Source: JBGPOS01 sp041488155 (GTDB lineage Bacteria; Chloroflexota; Dehalococcoidia; Tepidiformales; Tepidiformaceae). Taken from it: a stretch of 21,315 bases of DNA. Both the position numbers and the translations under genes were made by a program. Shown here in pieces: positions 14,111 to 19,860 of this stretch. The notes beneath the pieces were generated by a model, which was not told the origin of the DNA, ran no database searches, and was given only the letters and a program-made list of their open reading frames with translations. The DNA is taken from the NCBI GenBank assembly GCA_041488155.1, contig JBGPOS010000067.1, positions 1 through 21,315 of the forward strand, written 5' to 3'. Position 1 is the stretch's first letter. Each line of letters opens with the position of its first letter.

Positions 14111-15118
14111 CTAGACCTGCTTGCCGAGGATCCGGCGCACCTCGGCGGCGATCCGCTCGGCGTTCGGGACATATTCCTTCTCGAGCACCGGGCTGAAGGG
14201 CACCGGCGAAAACGGCGCGCCTACTCGTCCCACAGGTGCGTCGAGGTAGTCGAACGCCTCCTCCTGGATCTGCGCCGCGAACTCCGCCCCAATCCCCCCG
14301 AAGCGCACCGCCTCGTGCGCTATTAACGCTCGGTGCGTCCTGCGGACGGACCCGACGACGGTTTCGGTGTCGAACGGCTGAAGCGTCCGCGGGTCGATGA
14401 CTTCGACGTCCAGGCCGTCGGCAGCAAGCATCTCGGCCGCCTTCAGACTCTCGCCCACCATGCGCCCGATTGCCACGATCGTGAAGTTCGTCCCCGGGCG
14501 CACGATGTGCGCCTGCCCCAGCGGGATCTCGTAGAGCTCCTCCGGAACTGCCGCCCGCATTCCCAGCAACGTCTTCGTATTAATGACCAGCACAGGATTG
14601 TCGTCGTGTACGGCGGCGACCATCAGGCCCTTCGCCTCGTACGGGCCGGAAGGCATCACGACCTTGAGGCCGGGCACATGACAGAACCACGCCTCGAGGC
14701 TTTGGCTGTGCTGGGCGGCCATGTTCGCCCCGGCCCCGGCCATCGTGTGAATCGTCAGCGGGAGGCGTGCCTTCCCGCCGAACATGTACTTCATCTTCGC
14801 CACCTGGTTCACAACCTCGTCCATGCAGACGCCGAGGAAGTCCATGAACATGATGTCGATGATCGGCCGCAGCCCGGTCGCGGCGGCCCCGAGCCCCAGC
14901 CCCATGATCCCGGATTCCGAAATCGGCGTGTCCAGCACCCGCTCGGGCCCGAATTCGGCTAGCAGCCCCCGAGTCACGCCGAAGACGCTGCCGTACAGCG
15001 AGACGTCCTCGCCGGCGATGAACACCCGTTGGTCTTCCCGCATCAGCTGGGCGAATGCCTCGCCCACGGCTGCGACGTAGGAGAGTTGCCGGGCCGCGGG
15101 TGCTTCTGACGTGGTCAT
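14111..15118 (-). CDS. acoB: Acetoin-dehydrogenase-type E1 beta subunit (TPP-dependent)
   Basis: The product is 335 aa, normal for E1 beta. It shows the transketolase-like pyrimidine-binding domain (YVAAVGEAFAQLM, GEDV, LDTPISESGIMGLGLGAA, AQHSQSLEAWFCHVPGLKVVMPS) and the C-terminal domain (VEVIDPRTLQPFD, LIAHEAVRFGGIGAEFAAQI). The Glu in ISE and the His in AQHSQ are the usual cofactor-activating residues of E1 beta. It pairs with AcoA as an alpha2beta2 E1 that decarboxylates or cleaves the substrate on thiamine diphosphate. The ATG overlaps the acoA stop by 4 nt (ATGA), typical of translational coupling that gives equal subunit amounts. Assignment to acetoin rather than to a 2-oxo acid rests mainly on acoX and on the AcoA sequence. 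Confidence 0.92.
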   Translation of the reverse strand: MTTSEAPAARQLSYVAAVGEAFAQLMREDQRVFIAGEDVSLYGSVFGVTRGLLAEFGPERVLDTPISESGIMGLGLGAAATGLRPIIDIMFMDFLGVCMDEVVNQVAKMKYMFGGKARLPLTIHTMAGAGANMAAQHSQSLEAWFCHVPGLKVVMPSGPYEAKGLMVAAVHDDNPVLVINTKTLLGMRAAVPEELYEIPLGQAHIVRPGTNFTIVAIGRMVGESLKAAEMLAADGLDVEVIDPRTLQPFDTETVVGSVRRTHRALIAHEAVRFGGIGAEFAAQIQEEAFDYLDAPVGRVGAPFSPVPFSPVLEKEYVPNAERIAAEVRRILGKQV

Positions 15119-16098
15119 GTCTCGCTGCCAGCCAGGGTGTAGATGTCTTCGAGCAATGCATCTGGCGACGGGAACGGGCTTTCCTCCGCGAAGGTGATCG
15201 CCTCTCGCACCTCCGCGAGCGTTGAGTCGCGGAACGCCGTGGCCTGCTCCGCGGAGAGGATCCCCTGTTCAGCGAGCGCCGCCTCCATGAGCGCGATTGG
15301 GTCGCGTTTGCGCCACTCCAGGACTTCGCTGTCTTCCCTGTAAACCACGCCCATCCCGCGCACTCCGACGTGATCGAAGTAGCGGTAGGTCTTGCATTCG
15401 AGCAAGGTGGGACCTGCTCCGCGGCGGGCTCGCGCGATCGCCTCCGCGGCCGCCTCGTAGACGGCGACGGCGTCCATTCCATCGACCACGACGCCGGGCA
15501 TGCCATAGCCGGCCGCGCGGTCTGCAATGTCGTGCACCGCCTGGTGCCGCTCCTGCCGGGTGAATTCGCCGAAGCCGTTGTTCTCACAGACGAAGACCAC
15601 GGGCAGCTTATAGAGCGCCGCCATGTTCGCCGCCTCGTGGAAGGTGCCCTCGTTGCTGGCGCCGTCCCCGAAGAAGCAGCAGGTGACGTTGTCGGTGTGA
15701 CGGTACTTGTCCGAAAAGGCGGCGCCGATGGCGATCACCGGGCCCGCGCCGACGATGCCGTTCGCGCCAAGCATCCCGAGGTCGAGGTCTGAGATGTGCA
15801 TGCTCCCGCCTTTGCCCTTGCAGTAGCCGGTCGCTCGCCCGAACAGTTCGGCGTACATCTTCTTCAGGTCTCCGCCCTTTGCCACCAGGTGCCCGTGGCC
15901 GCGGTGGGTGCTCGTGATCTTGTCCTGGTCGCTCAGGTTCACCATCACCCCCGCGGCAACCGCCTCCTCGCCGACATAAAGGTGGAGCGCCCCCGGGATC
16001 TTGCCAGACTCCATCAGCTTGCCGGCTTCTTCTTCGAATACCCGGATACGCACCATCCGGCGATGGATGTCAAGGAGCGTTTCGCGGTTGATGTCCAC
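15115..16098 (-). CDS. acoA: Acetoin-dehydrogenase-type E1 alpha subunit (TPP-dependent)
   Basis: The product is 327 aa from the GTG at 16098, chosen because GGAGG lies 8 nt upstream; an open extension to 16188 would run through the probable promoter. The family pattern is very clear: IRVFEEEAGKLMESGKIPG, STHRGHGHLVAKGGD (63-77), KGKGGSMHI (94-102), LGANGIVGAG, and the thiamine-diphosphate/Mg motif GDGASNEGTFHEAANMA ending at ENN (144-174). These closely follow AcoA-type E1 alpha proteins rather than pyruvate dehydrogenase. The subunit binds TPP and cleaves acetoin to acetaldehyde and a two-carbon unit passed to the E2 lipoyl arm. As first gene of the cluster it lies directly behind a putative promoter, divergent from the alpha/beta hydrolase gene. 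Confidence 0.92.
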   Translation of the reverse strand: MDINRETLLDIHRRMVRIRVFEEEAGKLMESGKIPGALHLYVGEEAVAAGVMVNLSDQDKITSTHRGHGHLVAKGGDLKKMYAELFGRATGYCKGKGGSMHISDLDLGMLGANGIVGAGPVIAIGAAFSDKYRHTDNVTCCFFGDGASNEGTFHEAANMAALYKLPVVFVCENNGFGEFTRQERHQAVHDIADRAAGYGMPGVVVDGMDAVAVYEAAAEAIARARRGAGPTLLECKTYRYFDHVGVRGMGVVYREDSEVLEWRKRDPIALMEAALAEQGILSAEQATAFRDSTLAEVREAITFAEESPFPSPDALLEDIYTLAGSET

Positions 16099-16106
16099 GC
16101 AGCCCA

Positions 16107-16111
16107 CCTCC
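16107..16111 (-). promoter_or_regulatory. Ribosome binding site deciding the acoA start
   Basis: GGAGG on the minus strand lies 8 nt before the GTG at 16098. It supports the GTG start over the longer frame that begins at 16188. Confidence 0.75.
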
Positions 16112-16152
16112 CCCGAGCGAGCGTCACTGCCCGGCGATGTTATGGTGCGCGA

Positions 16153-16181
16153 ACGGTAGCCGCCGGTGGGCGAGTCGTCAA
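16153..16181 (-). promoter_or_regulatory. Putative promoter of the aco operon
   Basis: On the minus strand, TTGACG (16181-16176), a 17-nt spacer and TACCGT (16158-16153) would start transcription near 16146, giving a leader of about 48 nt that includes the GGAGG site. The -35 is good and the -10 is weak, which may mean activator dependence; no AcoR/sigma-54 -24/-12 element was recognised. Confidence 0.35.
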
Positions 16182-16217
16182 AAATCACGGCGGTGTGCCT
16201 GAGGCGAGGAGTTAGCG

Positions 16218-17162
16218 ATGAACGAGCTTCGCTACCGCGAGGCAGAGCGGCGGCTCTGGCAGTCGCTCGGGGTCAACCCGACCGAGCAGCGGCTGCATCT
16301 CGACCGCCTCGGCGCGACGATCAGGGCCCAGGAGATGGGCGAAGGTCCAGCGGTGGTGTTCGTGCACGGGGGCTCCATCAGCGGTGCGAGTTGGGCGCCG
16401 TTGGTCGCCCGGCTCGACGGGTTCCGCTGCGTGGTACTGGACCGGCCGGGATGCGGCCTGAGCGATCCCCTCGCGACCCGGTTCGATGACGTGGAGGGGC
16501 TGGGTGCGTTCGCCGACGCGCTCGTCGTCGACGTGCTCGACGCATTGGGTCTCGCCCGCGCCGACGTGGTTGGCACGTCGTTCGGTGGCTACATCGCTCT
16601 GCGCACGGCAGCAGCCCACCCCGACCGCATCGGCCGCATGGTCGAGTTCGGCTGGCCCGTTGGGGCGCCGATCGCCCGGATGCCGCTGGTGATGCGGCTG
16701 GCCAGCGTGCCGTTGGCCGGCCGGCTGCTCGGCGCGGTCCCACCCAACCCGCGAGCGGTGCGGGCGATCTTACGAGGCATCGGGCTGCGCCAGGCCCTCG
16801 AAGCGGGCCGCATTTCTCAAGAGGGGTTGGACTGGTTCCTGGCCTTACTGCGGGACACCGACACGATGCGCAACGAGCTCAAAGCGGGCCCTCGCCTGCT
16901 CTCTCCACTACGGGGAATGAACCGGAGCATCCTGTTGCCCGAGAGTCTGCTGACCAGGATCCACACACCGGTCCACTTTCTCTGGGGCGAGGAAGATCCC
17001 TTCGGCGGCGCGGACACCGCCCGGCAGTTCGTCAAGCACCTTCCCAACGCCGAACTCGAACTCATGCCAGGCGCCGGCCACGCCGTGTGGATGGACGACG
17101 CAGACCGTGCCGCATCGACGGTCCGCAGGTTCTTCCAACACGGGAGCACCTCGCCGGCCTGA
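16218..17162 (+). CDS. Alpha/beta-fold hydrolase
   Basis: The product is 314 aa with a GAGGAG ribosome site 8 nt before the ATG. The classic fold is visible: oxyanion HGGS (50-53), strand VVLDRPGCGLSDP, nucleophile elbow GTSFGGY with Ser121, acid Asp260 in LWGEEDPFGG and catalytic His288 in MPGAGHAVWMDD. The triad is complete, so it is likely an active esterase, lipase or C-C bond/epoxide-type hydrolase; the substrate cannot be told. The cap region (about 148-240) is Arg/Leu-rich and helical. It is divergent from acoA across about 120 nt, so shared regulation is possible but not shown. A weak inverted repeat, CACCC-N8-GGGTG, follows the stop codon. Confidence 0.9.
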   Translation: MNELRYREAERRLWQSLGVNPTEQRLHLDRLGATIRAQEMGEGPAVVFVHGGSISGASWAPLVARLDGFRCVVLDRPGCGLSDPLATRFDDVEGLGAFADALVVDVLDALGLARADVVGTSFGGYIALRTAAAHPDRIGRMVEFGWPVGAPIARMPLVMRLASVPLAGRLLGAVPPNPRAVRAILRGIGLRQALEAGRISQEGLDWFLALLRDTDTMRNELKAGPRLLSPLRGMNRSILLPESLLTRIHTPVHFLWGEEDPFGGADTARQFVKHLPNAELELMPGAGHAVWMDDADRAASTVRRFFQHGSTSPA

Positions 17163-17248
17163 CGACGGCACCCTCTTCTCCGGGTGAGGCGGTCGCAGCC
17201 CTGGGAACCGGTAGGCCCGCGCGGTGTTCCAGGAGGTCGTTCGGAGGC

Positions 17249-17283
17249 TTGACATGCAGCTATTTCCCTGCATAATTGGGCTA
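17249..17283 (+). promoter_or_regulatory. Near-consensus promoter of the second ArsR-SRPBCC gene, leaderless
   Basis: TTGACA (17249-17254), a 16-nt spacer and CATAAT (17271-17276) match the consensus at 11 of 12 positions. Six bases later is the A of the ATG at 17283, so the predicted transcript starts on the start codon. This is the same geometry as at the paralogue's promoter (5596-5632). Confidence 0.8.
17254..17273. promoter_or_regulatory. Inverted-repeat operator between -35 and -10
   Basis: ATGCAG (17254-17259) and CTGCAT (17268-17273) form a perfect 6-bp inverted repeat with an 8-nt centre. It fills the spacer and overlaps both hexamers, a natural site for autorepression by the adjacent ArsR-type protein. 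The arm sequence differs from the first paralogue's palindrome. Confidence 0.65.
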
Positions 17284-18059
17284 TGCCTTCAGAGGAGGAC
17301 GAAGTTTTCAAAGCGCTCGCCAACGAGACTCGCCGCTCCCTGTTGGACAGGCTTCACAGGCTCAACGGCCAGACGCTCGGAGAGCTCTGCGAGGGTCTTG
17401 GTATGGCGCGTCAATCGGCGACGGCCCACCTCGATGTCCTCCAGGCCGCCAACCTGGTTAGCACAGTTTGGCGGGGGCGCGAGAGGCTCCACTACCTCAA
17501 TCCCGTCCCCCTCCACGAGATTCAGGAACGGTGGATCGATAAGTTCGAACGGCCCCGTCTCCGAGCGCTCAGCACATTGAAACGACGAGCAGAGGAAAAG
17601 ATGACTGACAGGCCCACATTCGTCTACGTCACTTACATCGAAAGCACCCCGGAGAAGGTCTGGCTCGCCCTGACCGACTCCGCCCTCTCGGCCGCGTACT
17701 GGGGCCACAGCAACGTCTCGGACTGGCAGGTTGGCTCGCGCTGGGAACACCAGCGCACCGACGGTACGCGGACAGCCGATGTCGTCGGAACCGTGCTGGA
17801 AAGCTCGCCTCCCACACGACTCGTGACCACCTGGTCTGCGCCCGGGGCGGAGCCCGCGGGCGACCCGGAACGGGTCACCTTCGACATCGAAACCTATGGA
17901 GGGATAGTCCGGCTCACCGTCATGCACGAGAACCTAGCGGACGAAGCCGAACGGGAACAGGCCGCGGCGGGATGGGCGGCGGTGCTGTCCAACCTCAAGT
18001 CATTCATCGAGACCGGACACGCCCTTCCCCAGGCGCCATGGGAGATGCCACGGCGATAG
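17283..18059 (+). CDS. ArsR-family HTH regulator fused to SRPBCC/AHSA1 domain (second paralogue)
   Basis: The product is 258 aa. Residues 1-78 are an ArsR winged helix (VFKALANETRRSLLDRL, recognition region 40-58 with MARQSATAHLDVLQAANL, wing WRGRERLHYLNPVP). Residues about 112-250 are an SRPBCC/AHSA1 domain (VYVTYIESTPEKVWLALTDS, then WGHSNVSDWQVGSRW, and a final helix AAAGWAAVLSNLKSFIETG). It shares the layout and many residues with the protein encoded at 4829-5596, but its HTH recognition helix is different, matching the different operator. The presumed role is a ligand-sensing transcriptional repressor with unknown ligand. There is no Shine-Dalgarno box; the ATG sits at the predicted +1. 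It is convergent with the GyrI-like gene. Confidence 0.92.
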   Translation: MPSEEDEVFKALANETRRSLLDRLHRLNGQTLGELCEGLGMARQSATAHLDVLQAANLVSTVWRGRERLHYLNPVPLHEIQERWIDKFERPRLRALSTLKRRAEEKMTDRPTFVYVTYIESTPEKVWLALTDSALSAAYWGHSNVSDWQVGSRWEHQRTDGTRTADVVGTVLESSPPTRLVTTWSAPGAEPAGDPERVTFDIETYGGIVRLTVMHENLADEAEREQAAAGWAAVLSNLKSFIETGHALPQAPWEMPRR

Positions 18060-18084
18060 CGGTCGCCGCACCGCGAGGCCGCTA
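18057..18084. terminator. Inverted repeat between convergent genes
   Basis: TAGCGG (18057-18062) and CCGCTA (18079-18084) flank a 16-nt GC-rich loop in the 30-nt gap between the convergent genes ending at 18059 and 18090. It could serve both directions. There is no U-tract on either side, so the call is tentative. Confidence 0.35.
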
Positions 18085-18089
18085 GCGGT

Positions 18090-18560
18090 TCACCGCGAAC
18101 CAGAGCGGATAGGCCAGATCACCTCGGTGCGGCTCTCTTCCTGAGGCGTGGTCTGGGGGTCGGTGAGATAGGCCTCCCAGGGGTAGTCAGCGGATTCGCG
18201 GCCGTTGGCCGTAAGCCACGCCTGGATTGCCGAGTACACGGCAGGGAGTGTGGAGTAGGGGCCAATGTGGGTCACGACCGCAGCCTCGCATTCGGGCAGC
18301 GAACCCGGACGAACGCGGCCCGCTCCTTCGACCGGGCCCGCGACCGTGAAGCCGGCTTCAACCTCGCGATTCGCCCCGGCCGGCCGCACGCGCATGTAGA
18401 CCGTCGCGGCGTCGTGTTCGAGTCCGGAATTATGCAGGTAGGCGCCGATGTCGCCGTACGCTGCGCCCAGCCCGGCGCCGACTTCGCTCGGGGCGCTCGT
18501 GTAGCGGACCATCGCCACGTCCTGGCGCGCGAGGTGGCGAACTTCGATCTCGTAGGCCAT
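18090..18560 (-). CDS. GyrI-like / AraC effector-binding domain protein
   Basis: The product is 156 aa from the ATG at 18560, fixed by GGAGGA 6 nt upstream; the frame is open to 18812 but the extension is not protein-like. The sequence has the double SHS2 pattern of stand-alone GyrI-like small-molecule-binding domains: a start of the type YEIEVRHLARQDVAMVRY, a middle segment ending AGFTVAGPVEGAGRV, then a second unit with AAVVTHIGPYSTLPAVYSAIQAWLTANG and the terminal TDPQTTPQEESRTEVIWPI. The Pro-Gln-x-x-x-x-Glu-x-x-Thr-Glu-Val pattern near the end is typical of the family. Members bind hydrophobic cationic compounds, and some sequester or hydrolyse them. No DNA-binding domain is attached. It lies 113 nt downstream of the broken DinB gene in the same direction. 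Confidence 0.88.
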   Translation of the reverse strand: MAYEIEVRHLARQDVAMVRYTSAPSEVGAGLGAAYGDIGAYLHNSGLEHDAATVYMRVRPAGANREVEAGFTVAGPVEGAGRVRPGSLPECEAAVVTHIGPYSTLPAVYSAIQAWLTANGRESADYPWEAYLTDPQTTPQEESRTEVIWPIRSGSR

Positions 18561-18566
18561 AGCGCT

Positions 18567-18572
18567 TCCTCC
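18567..18572 (-). promoter_or_regulatory. Ribosome binding site deciding the GyrI-like start
   Basis: GGAGGA on the minus strand lies 6 nt before the ATG at 18560. It rejects the longer frame that starts at 18812. Confidence 0.75.
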
Positions 18573-18673
18573 GGTAGAGACTTGCCGTAAGGGTAATGGC
18601 CGAAATGCCGAAAATGAACCCCATTTCGCTGGCTGGGGCGCCGGGGACGCCCTGCGGACGCCTCCCCCGTGGA

Positions 18674-19209
18674 CTACCTCGTCGCCGTGCTTCGCTCCCA
18701 GCCCTCCGCGCCCCGGATCAGGCCTCGCTGCCGGTTGATTTCGCCCGAATGATAGAGGTCGTGGTTGATGACGATCCCGATGAGTTGCTCCCGCCGCAGC
18801 GGCGCACGCCACGGCGCGGGCCGCGCCGCCGCCAGTTCCGCGTCGTCCTCAAGCGCTGCGAGGCCCTCCGCGAAGACGCGATGACCCTCGTCCAGCCACG
18901 CGAGCACCGGCTCCATGTCAACCGCCGGCGGACTGATGTCGGCCCACTCCAGCGACGCATCCCCGAATGTGCGGTCCGCGTACATGAACTTCGCTCCCGC
19001 AACGTGCACCACCACATCGCGGATCGAGAGTTCCGGAGCTGACCCGAACACCTCGACGCTCCATGTCGCCGGGCGCATGTCCCACTCGCCGGTCGAACGC
19101 TCCCCAGGTTCTTAAGCAGTGCGTGGAACGGGTCGTCCCGGTACGCGGCGTTCATCTGCCGCAGGAGCGTTTCGATGGCGACGCGGGTCACCCGCTGATG
19201 GTACGGCAT
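18674..19209 (-). pseudogene. DinB-family protein gene, interrupted by an apparent 1-nt deletion
   Basis: The N-terminal part is read from the ATG at 19209 (VTRVAIETLLRQMNAAYRDD, then FHALLKNLGSVRP). The rest is read one frame over (GEWDMRPATWSVEVFG, then APELSIRDVVVHVAGAKFMYADRTFGD), ending at 18674. Adding one G to CCGGCG on the minus strand (about 19087-19092) restores SVRPGEWDM and a continuous protein of about 178 aa, the usual DinB length. The joined sequence follows a recognisable DinB subfamily with metal-type histidines in VVVHVAG and NHDLYHSGEINRQRG. DinB-superfamily four-helix proteins include thiol-dependent transferases and hydrolases. Either the gene is recently inactivated or the base is a sequencing/assembly error; codon use downstream of the break looks intact, which favours a very recent event or an error. 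Confidence 0.75.
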
Positions 19210-19383
19210 GCGGCCGAGTGAAACGCGAAGTAGCGAGCCGGTTGGGTGACAGTTGCTCGTGCTTCGAGGCGACCGCGAACTCTGCGCCCGCTCGAAAGCG
19301 ACAGGCCCCCTCGCGTCGGCTCAGGTGCAAGCCGAGGCTGTCGCCGTGTATCCTCGGCGCCACACTTCGTCCTGGAAGAGTCA

Positions 19384-19836
19384 GTGGCCGAGACGCGAGA
19401 CAGCCTGCTACGTCACTTCGCAACGGTCCGCTCCCGGCTCACGGCTTCGCTCGATGGTCTCAGCGAGGCCCAGATGACTGAGATCACGCTGGACGGGTGG
19501 TCGGTGAAGGACAACCTGGCGCACATCGCCTTCTGGGACGACTTGCGCGCCGACGAGATCATCCGCATCTCCGCAGGCTTCGACTCCGTCCTTAAGATGA
19601 CCGAACAACAGGACCACGAGCTGAACGCGATGGCCTATGAACTGCGCCGCAACCTCTCCCCGGCTCAGATCCTCTGGGAGCTGCGCCACTCCCGCCAACG
19701 CCTGGTCGATGCGATCGGTGCAGCGACGGCGCGCGCACTGGACCCGGACGCCTACGGCGAAGCAGGCCTCATGAGCACGCACGATGCACAGCACGCGGAC
19801 TACATTCGCAACTGGCGCGAGGGCCGCAGCATCTAA
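19384..19836 (+). CDS. DinB-superfamily protein
   Basis: The product is 150 aa from the GTG at 19384, preceded by a GGAAGAG box; the frame is open upstream to 19246 but that part is low-complexity Arg/Pro and not family-like. The pattern is that of DinB/DUF1706-like four-helix bundles: an N-terminal helix (RDSLLRHFATVRSRLTASLDGLSEAQM), then LDGWSVKDNLAHIAFWDD with His47, and a C-terminal helix with His133 and His137 (STHDAQHADYIRNWREG). These three histidines are the usual metal-binding set. Functions in the superfamily include bacillithiol or mycothiol transferases and colibactin-resistance-type hydrolases; the specific role here is unknown. It is divergent from the broken DinB gene (174-nt gap) and only 24 nt upstream of the cyclase gene, so co-transcription with the cyclase is possible. 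Confidence 0.85.
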   Translation: MAETRDSLLRHFATVRSRLTASLDGLSEAQMTEITLDGWSVKDNLAHIAFWDDLRADEIIRISAGFDSVLKMTEQQDHELNAMAYELRRNLSPAQILWELRHSRQRLVDAIGAATARALDPDAYGEAGLMSTHDAQHADYIRNWREGRSI

Positions 19837-19860
19837 ACCCCGCCTGTATCATGGCTCCAC

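Noticed and set aside
14580..15587. 335-codon minus-strand frame across acoA and acoB
   Set aside because: It is an Arg/Ser-rich out-of-frame shadow; both real frames are highly conserved E1 subunits.
18057..18084. Integration attachment site
   Set aside because: No integrase, tRNA gene or second copy is visible; a terminator between convergent genes is the simpler reading.
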